Notes: generated by a model from the letters alone, not told the origin. A stretch of 64,000 nt of DNA from Pirellulales bacterium (GCA_020849945.1 JADZFK010000161.1:1-64000), one strand, 5' to 3'; shown: positions 1-8,452, counted from the first letter of the stretch. Program-made: numbers and translations.

Positions 1-389
1 CATAAGCTAGCAATGCATCTGCCAACCCCTTGTGCAGACGCTCGATGCCCAGCACAACCTATGGCCCTGGCTGCCTAACGCTAATCTACATCCGGCCTTG
101 AAACACCAAATTGCAAAAGTTCAGTTACAACATGCGCATGATTGGCCCCGGGCAGTCTAGGCCGAATTCTCGCCACGGAGCACACCGAGGTCACGGAGAA
201 CAAGCCAAGAGATCGTTTGAAGCAAGGTCAACGGCCCGTAGGTACGAGACAGGGTGTTTCCACCGTTCATGGTGGTAGGGGTACTTGCTACTGGTTTTCT
301 CCCTGGCTCCGTGGTTTTGATTGTGAGAAATGCGGACTAATCGCCGCCAAGTTTCCGATGGCCAGAGGCATTGTCTCGAGGGCTGGGGA
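1..389. other. Left-edge region without a recognised gene
   Basis: No open frame here looks like a protein. A short plus-strand frame is open from the window edge to a TAA at about 76-78; it could be the end of a gene outside the window but is too short to judge. The rest holds an inverted pair of family 5 repeats, at about 171-205 and 290-330, bracketing roughly 100 bp without coding signs. Confidence 0.5.
171..330. repeat. Family 5 inverted pair
   Basis: The left arm reads GCCACGGAGCACACCGAGG and continues to GTCACGGAGAACA. The right arm, read on the other strand, gives AACCACGGAGCCAGGGAGAA. The arms face each other as inverted repeats around a short non-coding interior. Related pairs occur at 23442-23630, 36080-36585, 56406-56489 and 58589-58751. 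Confidence 0.6.
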
Positions 390-872
390 TTACGCGAATA
401 AAGGCCAGTTCGACTCGCGGCAGAGCAGGGCCAGGCCCGCAAGAACCAACGCCGCGTAGAGGGCCGCCATCACGTCGTCGGCCATGACGCCTAAGCCCTC
501 GGGCAACTCTTCCAACTGCCGAGCCGGGGGCGGTTTGGTGATGTCGAACAAACGGTGGAGCAGCAGGCCGGCCAGCGCGACTCGCCAATTGGCGAGCGGC
601 ACGGCCAGAAAGACGATCGGCAGCGAAACGATTTCATCCCAAATGATGGCTTGATGATCCTTGCCCCCGCCAAGCGCTTTGCCGGCCGCGGTCGCCAAGG
701 GAACGCCGACTGCAAACAAAAGGGCGATCACGGCGACCTGCCACCCCACCCCGGGCAACATTCCCACCGCCCATGCCAGCGGCAAACCCCAAACCGCGGT
801 CCCGACCGTCCCGGGTGCCTTGGTAATCAACCCCAGCCCAAAACCGGTGCAAATCAACACAGAGAGTTTCAT
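390..872 (-). CDS. pgpA: Phosphatidylglycerophosphatase A
   Basis: About 160 residues. The family removes phosphate from phosphatidylglycerophosphate to give phosphatidylglycerol in the inner membrane. The N-terminus has the family pattern with APGTVG near residues 19-24, followed by hydrophobic segments. A conserved acidic motif, WDEIVSLP, lies mid-protein, and several further membrane segments follow, as expected for PgpA. The frame is open upstream to about 941, but the ATG at 872 (MKLSVL...) places the conserved glycine-rich start at the N-terminus and is preferred. The gene is isolated; the 1.7 kb upstream is repeat-rich and carries a possible minus-strand promoter at about 1466-1474. 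The family assignment is confident; activity is inferred from the motifs. Confidence 0.88.
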   Translation of the reverse strand: MKLSVLICTGFGLGLITKAPGTVGTAVWGLPLAWAVGMLPGVGWQVAVIALLFAVGVPLATAAGKALGGGKDHQAIIWDEIVSLPIVFLAVPLANWRVALAGLLLHRLFDITKPPPARQLEELPEGLGVMADDVMAALYAALVLAGLALLCRESNWPLFA

Positions 873-1333
873 GGCACCTAAAATAGCGTTCGAAGTGCTT
901 CGCAGTCGACCTCCATGGGCGAAAATGCGGTTCTTTGTCATGCGGCCAACGGGAAGGCCGAGCCGTTGTCAATTCGGCGTGTAAACCAAGGCGTTGGGAG
1001 CCGTTGTTGCGAACGTCAAGAATCGGCTGCGAACACTTGCGGTTCTTTTTCTCCGCCCTCCGCAAGATGAGGCAGCCCGCGGCGGTTTGGGGATAGGCTC
1101 GAAGGCGTGCCGGGGATATTTGCGCGTATTGCAACGGGTGCGGAAACGTGGTTTTGGATGCAATAATCGGCGAGTTTTGCGCCTGGGGCTGGGCGTTTCT
1201 GCCGGGAAGTGAAGCGTTTTCCCGGGGTGGGGGTGTTGCAATAATCGATGATTTTGCTCATCGTTGCGAACAATTAACTGTGGGGGCGGGTGGTTGTTGT
1301 TGGTTGGGTGCGTCAAGGTTGGGTGCTTCGCCG

Positions 1334-1358
1334 AGCCCCCGGTCATTGACCGGGGGCT
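1334..1358. repeat. Perfect 12-bp-arm palindrome
   Basis: AGCCCCCGGTCA, one spacer base, then the exact reverse complement. It has the form of a REP hairpin. It could act as a terminator for minus-strand transcripts from the promoter at about 1470, but no T-run follows. Confidence 0.75.
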
Positions 1359-1420
1359 AAATAGGACGATTGCACACGATGCGCCACGGAGCGCGTGCCC
1401 GATGTGGGGGCGTGGCGTCG

Positions 1421-1474
1421 GGTAAATTGTCAAAGAGCTGCGGGCCGCTGGTTCGGCGCGTGGGCATCTTAGCA
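1421..1474 (-). promoter_or_regulatory. Extended -10 followed by boxA-like antitermination site
   Basis: Reading the minus strand, TGCTAAGAT (1474-1466) fits an extended -10 (TGnTAnnnT). About 27 nt downstream AGCTCTTTGACAATTT (1439-1424) closely resembles the rrn boxA element (TGCTCTTTAACA). No convincing -35 is present. Such leaders normally precede rRNA operons, but no rRNA is seen here and the next minus-strand gene is pgpA. This is a match by eye only. Confidence 0.35.
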
Positions 1475-1568
1475 GATTACGGTACACGATTCCACTAAAA
1501 TTCTTGGCCACTTGGTGGGTCGAGGGTTTAGGGTCGAGGGTCGAGGGCCAGAAGGGAGGTTGTGTGGT

Positions 1569-1597
1569 GTTTAGCCGCGACGCGGAGCGGAGCGCGG
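1569..1597 (+). repeat. Family 4 short repeat copy
   Basis: Reads TTTAGCCGCGACGCGGAGCG. The same phrase occurs at 54561-54600 (plus) and 13651-13681 (minus). All three copies are intergenic. Confidence 0.65.
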
Positions 1598-1710
1598 GGC
1601 CTGGGCCTGCGCGACCGCCTGCCCCGCGATCCACCGCGGACGACCTCGGCGACCACGAGGGCAACTCGATGACTTGCGAACCCAGGACGACTTCGGATAC
1701 TTTCGTGACA

Positions 1711-1780
1711 TGGTGTGTGTCTCCTTCTAGGAATGAAATGACTACCCCCGGAATGTATACTCCGGGAGATGGAGACACCA
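1711..1780. other. Nested stem-loop
   Basis: An outer stem pairs TGGTGTGTGTCTCC (1711-1724) with GGAGACACCA (1771-1780), with a small bulge. Inside it a second stem pairs CCCGGA with TCCGGG around GTATAC-like bases. It lies in non-coding DNA and has no recognised function. Confidence 0.4.
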
Positions 1781-2204
1781 CTTTTTCAACTAAACTAGGG
1801 ACATCCTCGTTTTTGTGAACGCCTGGAGAGCGACCCGTTCGAGTTCGGAAAACTGGAAACTGCCTCCCGGCATGATCCCTTTCGGTGAGTGCTCGTTGAA
1901 GGATTTCCTTACGTTGTTGTATTTGAACTCGTTGAGGAAGAAGTATTTGTGTACGCCGTTGCCCACGCCGGCCGGCGTCCAAATTTCTGGAAGCGGCGGA
2001 AACGCATGCCGGCTGGGCAATGATTTTCGTGATGCAGTTACCGATTCCCCGGTAAGTACATCCTGAATTGCCGAGTCGGGAAGATCGTGTGTGGCGAGTC
2101 CACAAACGCGTTCTAGCGAAAGAACTCGCCCACGACACAAGCAAAGCCGGGCAACACGCAGGGCCGATTCGTTATTCATGTACGGGACAGCGAGGACTCA
2201 CGAA

Positions 2205-2261
2205 CCCGAAGCGTTAGCGAGGGAATGGGAGCATTTTTCCTTCCCTCGCTGACGCTTCGGG
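2205..2261. repeat. REP-like long hairpin
   Basis: Two 21-nt arms, 2205-2225 and 2241-2261, are complementary with a single mismatch and a 15-nt loop. Each arm contains CCCGAAGCG and GCGAGGGAA. The pattern resembles intergenic palindromes common in planctomycete genomes. Confidence 0.75.
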
Positions 2262-2306
2262 CTGGTTTTCAAACCACTCGCCCAATTTGAATAACTGATC
2301 GGCCCT

Positions 2307-2451
2307 GATTTCTATCCAATGGCCGGTCACTCTCAACTTGTTCGAAATGCGGAGAAAGCGAGGGCTTTCCCTTCGGTGCAAACATCATCCGACACTTTAT
2401 CGTACCTCCAAATCCGGAGTTACCTGTCGCAGCTGAAGTGTGATTTCATTG
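2307..2451 (-). repeat. Family 2 repeat, copy 2a (inverted)
   Basis: On the minus strand it reads TGAAATCACACTTCAGC, then GGAGGTACGATAAAG, CACCGAAGGGAAAG and AACAAGTTGAGAGTGACCGG. The same order occurs at 2951-3130 and 46851-47100. It faces copy 2b across the small gene at 2637, so the two copies form an inverted pair. Confidence 0.7.
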
Positions 2452-2511
2452 AATGGAAGAGTATTTCGAAGAAGGACAAAAGAAAGAGTCCAGACTCTTA
2501 TTGACGTTGAA

Positions 2512-2540
2512 TTGACGATGGGTGGGCCGACCGTTATGGT
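2512..2540 (+). promoter_or_regulatory. Sigma-70-type promoter candidate
   Basis: TTGACG (2512-2517), a 17-bp spacer and TATGGT (2535-2540). It lies about 97 bp upstream of the GTG at 2637 and could drive that small gene. Confidence 0.4.
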
Positions 2541-2636
2541 ACCGGATACAGCTCGGGGGTGAGGCAATCTCGGCGTACGTTCCTTGCGTCGCGAAAGAGT
2601 CCTGGCCTTTTCTGATCCGGAATAAAGGGGACACGT

Positions 2637-2954
2637 GTGGAAAAAGCGGTACCAGATCCTGAAGTCGTGAAACAGTTAAAGAAGTTCTTCCATCGCAACG
2701 GCTACATTCGGCGGGTGGATGCGGTACGGCGCGTTGAGGAGGGCCAGTTGTATAAGAAAGGCGCCGAGGTTCGGCTGGTGGCCGAGTCGGCGGCTGAGTT
2801 GTCGGAGATTCGTCAGCTTCTGAAGCAGGCCAATTTTAAGCTGGCTCGGCCGTTTGCCAAGGATCGAAAGTGGCGGCAGCCCGTTTATGGAGTTGCCGAG
2901 GTTGCCCGGTTCCTGTCTCTCGTCGGGAAGCGAAAGAAAAAGCGGAGTAGGTGA
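2637..2954 (+). CDS. Small basic protein of unknown function
   Basis: 105 residues, rich in Lys and Arg, ending in a KRKKKRSR tail. I do not recognise a family. GTG at 2637 is the likely start because AAAGGGG sits 6 nt upstream. The predicted helical stretch at residues 6-60 alternates charged and hydrophobic residues. No membrane segment or signal peptide is present, so a cytoplasmic, possibly nucleic-acid-binding protein is plausible but unproven. Inverted family 2 repeats (2307-2451 and 2951-3130) flank the gene, and its TGA stop is also the first three bases of the right-hand copy. A promoter candidate lies at 2512-2540. Confidence 0.6.
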   Translation: MEKAVPDPEVVKQLKKFFHRNGYIRRVDAVRRVEEGQLYKKGAEVRLVAESAAELSEIRQLLKQANFKLARPFAKDRKWRQPVYGVAEVARFLSLVGKRKKKRSR

Positions 2955-3130
2955 ATTCAAACATCAAGTGCGACAGACGACATCGGATTGTAGTTACGAT
3001 AAAGAGTGGGGAGATGATTGCACCGAAGGGAAAGTCCTCGCTTTCTCTGCTTGTCGAACAAGTTGAGAGTGACCGGGCAATGGATAGACAGCTTCAAAGC
3101 CGGGGGCTGCGAGCGGTTCCAATTGCTGGC
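2951..3130 (+). repeat. Family 2 repeat, copy 2b
   Basis: Begins GTGAATTCAAACATCAAG and continues through ACGATAAAGAGTGGGGAG, CACCGAAGGGAAAG, AACAAGTTGAGAGTGACCGG, GGCAATGGATAGACAG and GCGGTTCCAATTG. It lacks the left arm of the CCCCCGGC hairpin found in copies 2c and 2d. One frame is open through part of it, but indels between copies break that frame, so it is probably not coding. Confidence 0.7.
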
Positions 3131-3145
3131 CCCCTTTTCTGCTAA

Positions 3146-3175
3146 TTGGCATTCTTGATCATGGCGCGGTATAAT
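3146..3175 (+). promoter_or_regulatory. Strong sigma-70 promoter upstream of hicBA
   Basis: TTGGCA (3146-3151), an 18-bp spacer and a perfect TATAAT (3170-3175). Transcription would start at about 3182, which is the first base or so of the family 3 element at 3181-3305. The hicBA transcript would therefore begin with that element. Confidence 0.55.
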
Positions 3176-3180
3176 ACTAT

Positions 3181-3305
3181 TAGGCTTTGTCTCAAAACCG
3201 GTTCTGATTCGGGTAGCGGGTCGAGCAAGGCCAAGAATCCTGGGATGCGCGAACCCTCCCCTAACCCCTCCCTAAAAGGGCGGGAAGTTTTGGGACAAAG
3301 CCTAG
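3181..3305. repeat. Family 3 element with 18-bp terminal inverted repeats
   Basis: Left end TAGGCTTTGTCTCAAAAC; right end read on the minus strand TAGGCTTTGTCCCAAAAC. TA flanks both ends, consistent with a TA target duplication. It is about 125 bp and non-coding. Related copies are at about 24725-24825 and at 52900-53171. It separates the hicBA promoter from hicB. Confidence 0.75.
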
Positions 3306-3351
3306 TTGCGCACCCCCGAGTCGAACACTCTACCCACGAGAACTCGAAGTG

Positions 3352-3567
3352 ATGAGCTTTACTGCCGTTTTCATGCCTGTACCGGAGGGTTTCGTTGCCT
3401 TCGTTGAAGAGCTTCCAGGAGCTAATACTCAAGGGGTGACTATTGAAGAAACTCGCCAAAATCTTCAGGAGGCCGTTGCCCTGGTGCTTGAGACGAATCG
3501 TGAACTGGCCGAGCAGGCGTTAGTCGGGCAAGAAGTCGTTCGCGAGCCGTTCGAGCTTTCAATCTGA
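3352..3567 (+). CDS. hicB: HicB-family antitoxin
   Basis: About 71 residues. It has the partial RNase H-like fold of HicB antitoxins: MSFTAVFMPVPEGFVAFVEELPG, then GVTIEETRQNLQEAVALVLE. HicB neutralises HicA by direct binding and often represses its own promoter. This is the short form without an obvious C-terminal DNA-binding domain, so autorepression cannot be assumed. Either GTG at 3349 or ATG at 3352 could be the start; I take the ATG. The TGA stop overlaps the hicA ATG by one base (TGATG), indicating translational coupling. The antitoxin-first order is common for this subtype. Confidence 0.85.
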   Translation: MSFTAVFMPVPEGFVAFVEELPGANTQGVTIEETRQNLQEAVALVLETNRELAEQALVGQEVVREPFELSI

Positions 3568-3752
3568 TGAAGCGGGTAGATCTGATTCGGCATATTGAGT
3601 CGTATGGCTGTCGATTGCTGCGCGATCGTGGGAAGCACAGCGTGTATTTGAATTCCGCGATCAAGCGAGTTACCACCGTACCCCGGCACCGCGAGATCAA
3701 TGATTTCTTGGCTCGTAAAATCTGCCGCGACTTGGAAGTTCCGGAACCTTAA
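3567..3752 (+). CDS. hicA: HicA-family mRNA interferase toxin
   Basis: 61 residues with the double-stranded RNA-binding-like fold of HicA: MKRVDLIRHIESYGCRLLRD, then RGKHSVYLN, in which His24 is the expected catalytic histidine (GSH in many homologues, GKH here), and VPRHREINDFLARKICRDL at the C-terminus. HicA cleaves mRNA in a translation-independent way when free of HicB. It is coupled to hicB by a one-base overlap. Its TAA stop is immediately followed by the stop codon of the convergent vWA gene, with no spacer between the two genes. Confidence 0.87.
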   Translation: MKRVDLIRHIESYGCRLLRDRGKHSVYLNSAIKRVTTVPRHREINDFLARKICRDLEVPEP

Positions 3753-6134
3753 TCACACCAATCCCCAGCGTTTCCGCAAGAACCATTCGGCGGCCAACAG
3801 GCCGACGAAGGTGAGGAAGAATGGCCAGGTGTCCCAGTAGGTGATTTTGGCAACGACTTCTTGTTTGACATCGGGGGGCTGAGCGGCGAGGCGTTTGAGC
3901 AGGTCGGGGAGTTCCTCGGCGGCCAGGGCCGCGCCGCCGGCGGGTTGGGTCATGGCGGCTAGTTGGGCCATCAGGGTGGGTTCGGCGGCCGGGCGATCGA
4001 GTTCCACATCCTGATTTGGCACGAGGAAACGTGCTTCGGCTTTGCCCAACTCGGTTCCGTTGGATTTGGCTGTCACGACGATTCGGTAGTCGCCGGGTTT
4101 CGTGGCACCACGGTACGCGGCCGTCCAACCTTCGCTGGACTTGGTCGGCTGCACGGGTTCGCTCTTGCCTTCGGGCGTCAGAACATTCACGGTGAACTCG
4201 GTTCCTTCGGCGGGCTGGCCCTGGGGCGTTTCGGCACCGAGTTTGAAATCGACTCGTGCCCCACGGGCGGCACGGCGCGAGGCAAGTTCGATCCACACTT
4301 TGCCCTCGGTTCGCTCGTCTTTTTTCGCAAGCCACAGGATGCCCTGTCGCCAGAAGCGGCGATGGGCTTCGCCGAACCCAGCCATCACCCAGCGCCAGGT
4401 CGAGTCGCCCGCGAATGCCAACACGCGGCCTTCGCCCGCTTGGCCCACGACCAGTAGCGGATGCCGTTGCGGGTCGTCGGCTTCGGCCAATACCTGGGCA
4501 TTGGGTTTTAAGTCGGTCCGTTCGATGCGGTTCGCGCCATCGAGGGGTGGAAGCCGCGGCCATGGGTTGCCGTCGGAGCCTTCCGCGTGGGCGGGTGTTG
4601 GGTTGCGTAGGTTGCCGGAACCGGTTGCCGATAGTTGCATGATGGGGTGCTTCAACCCGAGCGGAGCGGTTGGTCGAATTCGCAGAGGGCCTGCAAGCTG
4701 CACATCGTGCCGGGGTGTTTCGCCAAATGCCTGGCGTTGGGCGGGGCCGATTTCAACCGGCAGCACATTGGCCAGTTGCGATCCACGAAAACCACCAGGG
4801 CCGAAACTGTGATATCCGCCCGTCATGATGAGCCCCATCCCACGCTCGACACGTTGAGCGATAGCCTGCCAGCTTGCGGCATTGAGGCCCTGCGAATCGA
4901 CATTGTCCAAGACAACAACATCGGGCAATGGGTTTGCGCGTGCGTTGGGAGTGCCGCGAGGGATTCCGCTGGCGGCGTTTGCGAGGGGCGTTGGTGAACC
5001 GACCAACTCGGTGATATCGACGCCCATCGGATCGTAATTGATAAGCCGGCGCGTGACGACGATATCGGGCGAGCGGGCAAGGGCGGCGCGGACGAACCGC
5101 TGTTCAGGCCCGGCGCCGCCGCCTACTCGTTGTGCCCCGACGAGGTACAGTACGTTGATCCCCCCGGGACGGACGCGGACGAACGTGCTGGCCTCGTTAT
5201 TCGTGGTGATAAGCTCCCCCGCGCGTGGTTCGACGCGAACGGTCACTTTGTATTCGCCCGGTTCGCGGGGCGTGTAGCGGAGGGCGATGGGGGTTGCACC
5301 GCCTTGCGAGCCTGTTTCGACCTGTTGGGTATCCACGGCTTCCATGCCGCGGGGGGTTTCCCAAAGGAGTTGAACCTTCACTCGTTGGCTTGCATAGCCC
5401 TCGGCCGAGAGCAGCGCACGCACGTCGGTAGGCGTTTCGGAAAAGACGGATTCATTGGTCAGGAGGTCCGAGAGGCTGAGGTCGGCACGTTCGCTGCCCC
5501 CCGACTTGCCGAAAGTGAACGTGTAAAGCGGAATGTTTTCGGCGACAAGCCGACGGGCGGCCACGTGGGGCGGCGTCTCGCGTGGAGGGGCGGTTCGTTG
5601 GGCGCCATCGGAGAGGAGCAGGACGGCCGATACGCGTTTGTTTACTTCACGATCGAGCGCATCGCCGAGCGCGGCACCGATGGCCGTCGATTCGCCGTTG
5701 GGCGACGAGTCGAGAGCGAGTCGGCCCGACGACACCTCGACCGGTGTTGAATCTTCGGAAAACTGATAGGCGGTCACGTCCCCCTTGCTGGCCAACTTGG
5801 CAAGGTCGTCGGCAGCGGCATCGAGGAGAAGGCGGACGGCTTCCCACCGCGATTTGTCGCCCAAGGAATCGGCGACCTGCATGCTGCGCGAGTGATCGAC
5901 CAGCATCACGAGCGAGGCCCGCACGGGTTCGACTTTTGTGGTGACGAGCGACGGGCGCAACAGGGCGAACAGGAGCAGCAAGACCACAACGAAGCGCAAG
6001 CCGATGAGTGTTGCCGCTTGTCGGCGGTTGAGCCGCACGTGTCGTGGCCGCACCAACAAGAGCGCAAGCAGGATGGCCGCCGCTCCGATCGCGACCGTCA
6101 GGCTGACCACGGGTTGGAAGTGTAGCTCGATCAT
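3753..6134 (-). CDS. vWA and amidotransferase-like membrane protein
   Basis: 793 residues. Two N-terminal membrane segments (about 10-28 and 44-62) precede a von Willebrand A domain (about 75-240) whose metal-site motif is intact (DHSRS). A class I amidotransferase-like domain follows (about 330-600, with VVVLDNVDSQG and MTGGYHSFGPGG) but lacks a visible catalytic cysteine. An Ig-like stretch leads to a C-terminal membrane segment (about 770-787). This architecture is common in planctomycete MoxR/BatA clusters. Its ATG overlaps the stop of the upstream BatA-like gene (ATGA), so the two are translationally coupled. The role is unknown; the domains suggest a metal-dependent adhesion or assembly function at the membrane. 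Confidence 0.8.
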   Translation of the reverse strand: MIELHFQPVVSLTVAIGAAAILLALLLVRPRHVRLNRRQAATLIGLRFVVVLLLLFALLRPSLVTTKVEPVRASLVMLVDHSRSMQVADSLGDKSRWEAVRLLLDAAADDLAKLASKGDVTAYQFSEDSTPVEVSSGRLALDSSPNGESTAIGAALGDALDREVNKRVSAVLLLSDGAQRTAPPRETPPHVAARRLVAENIPLYTFTFGKSGGSERADLSLSDLLTNESVFSETPTDVRALLSAEGYASQRVKVQLLWETPRGMEAVDTQQVETGSQGGATPIALRYTPREPGEYKVTVRVEPRAGELITTNNEASTFVRVRPGGINVLYLVGAQRVGGGAGPEQRFVRAALARSPDIVVTRRLINYDPMGVDITELVGSPTPLANAASGIPRGTPNARANPLPDVVVLDNVDSQGLNAASWQAIAQRVERGMGLIMTGGYHSFGPGGFRGSQLANVLPVEIGPAQRQAFGETPRHDVQLAGPLRIRPTAPLGLKHPIMQLSATGSGNLRNPTPAHAEGSDGNPWPRLPPLDGANRIERTDLKPNAQVLAEADDPQRHPLLVVGQAGEGRVLAFAGDSTWRWVMAGFGEAHRRFWRQGILWLAKKDERTEGKVWIELASRRAARGARVDFKLGAETPQGQPAEGTEFTVNVLTPEGKSEPVQPTKSSEGWTAAYRGATKPGDYRIVVTAKSNGTELGKAEARFLVPNQDVELDRPAAEPTLMAQLAAMTQPAGGAALAAEELPDLLKRLAAQPPDVKQEVVAKITYWDTWPFFLTFVGLLAAEWFLRKRWGLV

Positions 6135-8392
6135 GCGTGGGTATCGAACGTATCGGCCGCGTGGCCGGCAGAGCGTGGACGTCGGGCGGCGGTTTGCGGG
6201 TTGGGTGCGTCGTACGCGCGGAAGTCGGCAAGTTGCGATTCTAGTTCGCGCGGCGGCGCATCACTGGCCACACCTCCGCTGTAGAAGCGATTCGCGAGCC
6301 ATTGTTCAGCGGCCAACACGAAGGCAACCGCCAGGATGATCGCCGGAAATAATTCGTATCCCACGCGCCCCACGCCAACTCGCACCTCGATCTCTTCGCG
6401 GGTTCGGGCCAGTCGCGTGCGTTGGTCGCCGAGTTGCTGGAGCAGCGGGGTCATCGCCGCGCGATCGAGCCGGCAGATTTCGGTGGGCAGGTTGACGCTA
6501 AATCCTTGGTCGAGTGTTTCCTCGAGTCCGCCGGCGCGGACGCGGTAGTTTCCTAGCTCCTCGGTCGTGGCAATCGTGAGGTCGCTCTGGTTGGCCGAGA
6601 GCGTTTGCCGCACGGCAGTGGCATCTGGCAGTTGCAACACGTAACCGGTGAGCTGGTGATCGGGTGCCAGCGGAAGCACGGCCGTTTGCCCCGCCAGGTA
6701 GTTTAGTTGTGTTTCGGAGTTACCGGCCAGGTAGCGGGTCATGCTGTTGGCCAATGCGATGAACGGCCAGGGGTCGGCGCCGGTGGGCAGCAGATTCCAG
6801 GCATCTTGCGAGGCGCGATCGGAGACCGAGGTGGTGATGAGCAGCGAGCGGCCCTTGCCGAGCGGCCGTTCGAGAATGGCGGGCCGACCGTTGGCAAATG
6901 TCGCCACAACATGAAACGGCTGCTCGCCGGCTTCCAATTCCCAGTACTTGAAGACGGGGAAATCCGACCACGGGGTGGCCTCGGCCATGGCCGCCATGCC
7001 GCCCAATGCGGGGTGTTCGACCGCGACGGGGCGAAGGTAGGTCGGTTCGCGCGATTGCCAGCGGAGTTTTGCGGGCATCAGCCGTTGGGCAGCGGCCGAG
7101 TTCATCTCTTCTCGGCGCGCATGGCGCCCCAGTGCAATCCCCACGCCTCCGCCAGATTCGGCGAAATCGGTCAAGGCATTCCACGAGTCGTCTGCAAGCG
7201 GCGGAGGATTCGCCAGAAGAACGGCCGAGTAATCGGCCAACCGTTTGCTCGGCATTTCATCGACGGTAATGGCTTCGCAAACGAACTCGGTCGGAGCGGC
7301 ACCGACCGCGACCGATGGTGCTAGCGCCTCTTGCAGAAAAAGTGTATCGCCCGTTTCTTTGCCGATGAGCAGCACGCGAGAAGGCGGCCGGACGACCAGC
7401 GTGAAGTATCGAACATCGTCGCACGGCAAGGCGTCGTGGCCAAGTAGCTGAACGAAACCCTGATGCGTGCCTGCTTGCAAACCCGTGAGCGAGAATTCAA
7501 TCGGCGTGGACTCGTGCTCGAGGGGGATGATTTGTTGGCCACGTTTTTCCGGAGGCGATGATCCGTTGCCAAGAAACAATTCGACGGTCGTTTCGCCCTT
7601 TGCGGCACGGCCGGTTCTGCGGAGGTCGGTGCTTAGTTGGAGAATCCCCGTGGAGGCTACCTGCTCACTCGATAGTTTCAGGAGGCCCAGGCCACGATTG
7701 CTCGGTTCGAGGACGCCGACATCGATCAGGTAAACGTTCGTGCCAGGTAATTCATCGAGCGATTTTGCTAACGCCGCCACCGACGATTCGGGCCAGGCCT
7801 CGGCTGACAGATCGGTAAACACGTAGAGTTCGCCACGGTACTCTTTCTTTTTTGCGAGCCAGTGCATCGCGTCGCGTAAGGCATCTTGCATGGGCCGCAC
7901 GGCCGGGCTTGGCTCCAGGCGATCGATGCGTGTTTCCACGGCGTCGCGACCAAGGTCTTGCCCACGCTGCCTGCCCGCGCGATCCACCAGCGTCATCGGG
8001 GAATCGCTCGGAAGCTGGCGAACGAGCCATTGGGCCAAGTCTTTTGCTTTTTTCCAACGGGTCGTGCTTTCTTGTTCGTACTGCATGCGTAATGAGTTAT
8101 CGAACACGAGGGCCGAGGCGACGGCCGCACCTTCCTTGTTCGCCCCGCCCGAGCTACGCACCGTTGGCCTTGCCAACGCGAGTGCCAACAGTGCGATGAT
8201 GGCACAGCGGAGCGCTAAGAGTAGCAATTGGCGCAGTCGCAGCCGATGTTGGTTTACCATCCGCCGTTGCTGGACAAACCTTAGGGCCGGAAACTTGATC
8301 AATACGGCCTCTCGCCGCATGATTAGATGCAACACCACGGGTATCGCAATAAGCGCTGCCCCGCCGAGTAATACTGGTGTTACGAAAGACAT
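6131..8392 (-). CDS. BatA-like membrane protein with degenerate vWA domain
   Basis: 753 residues. The N-terminus matches the aerotolerance/BatA domain: a first membrane segment (FVTPVLLGGAALIAIPVVLHLI), RREAVLIKFPALRFVQQRR, and a second membrane segment at about 57-76. A vWA-like domain follows (about 90-230), but its metal motif reads DNSLR rather than DxSxS, so metal binding is doubtful. The middle contains an amidotransferase-like fold, and a membrane segment lies near residues 685-705. It sits between the DUF58/MoxR genes and the coupled vWA gene and is presumably part of the same complex. Confidence 0.8.
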   Translation of the reverse strand: MSFVTPVLLGGAALIAIPVVLHLIMRREAVLIKFPALRFVQQRRMVNQHRLRLRQLLLLALRCAIIALLALALARPTVRSSGGANKEGAAVASALVFDNSLRMQYEQESTTRWKKAKDLAQWLVRQLPSDSPMTLVDRAGRQRGQDLGRDAVETRIDRLEPSPAVRPMQDALRDAMHWLAKKKEYRGELYVFTDLSAEAWPESSVAALAKSLDELPGTNVYLIDVGVLEPSNRGLGLLKLSSEQVASTGILQLSTDLRRTGRAAKGETTVELFLGNGSSPPEKRGQQIIPLEHESTPIEFSLTGLQAGTHQGFVQLLGHDALPCDDVRYFTLVVRPPSRVLLIGKETGDTLFLQEALAPSVAVGAAPTEFVCEAITVDEMPSKRLADYSAVLLANPPPLADDSWNALTDFAESGGGVGIALGRHARREEMNSAAAQRLMPAKLRWQSREPTYLRPVAVEHPALGGMAAMAEATPWSDFPVFKYWELEAGEQPFHVVATFANGRPAILERPLGKGRSLLITTSVSDRASQDAWNLLPTGADPWPFIALANSMTRYLAGNSETQLNYLAGQTAVLPLAPDHQLTGYVLQLPDATAVRQTLSANQSDLTIATTEELGNYRVRAGGLEETLDQGFSVNLPTEICRLDRAAMTPLLQQLGDQRTRLARTREEIEVRVGVGRVGYELFPAIILAVAFVLAAEQWLANRFYSGGVASDAPPRELESQLADFRAYDAPNPQTAARRPRSAGHAADTFDTHA

Positions 8393-8452
8393 GGCAGACA
8401 GGTGGCCTGCGAAAGCCGATAATGGATGATGGAGTCGAGTAGAGGAAACTTA

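Larger units (their letters stand above)
873..2636. other. 1.7 kb intergenic region, repeat-rich
   Basis: Long frames exist on both strands (for example minus 969-2144 and 1790-2179), but their composition is proline/arginine/serine-rich, they match no family I know, and they run through palindromic repeats, so I do not call them genes. The region contains a boxA-like site (1421-1439), a 25-nt hairpin (1334-1358), a family 4 repeat (1569-1597), a complex stem-loop (1711-1780), a long REP-like hairpin (2205-2261), a family 2 copy (2307-2451) and a promoter candidate (2512-2540). Confidence 0.55.

Noticed and set aside
969-2144. Long minus-strand open frame of 391 codons
   Set aside because: Composition is Pro/Arg/Ser-rich, it runs through palindromes and repeats, and no family signature or ribosome-binding site is visible.
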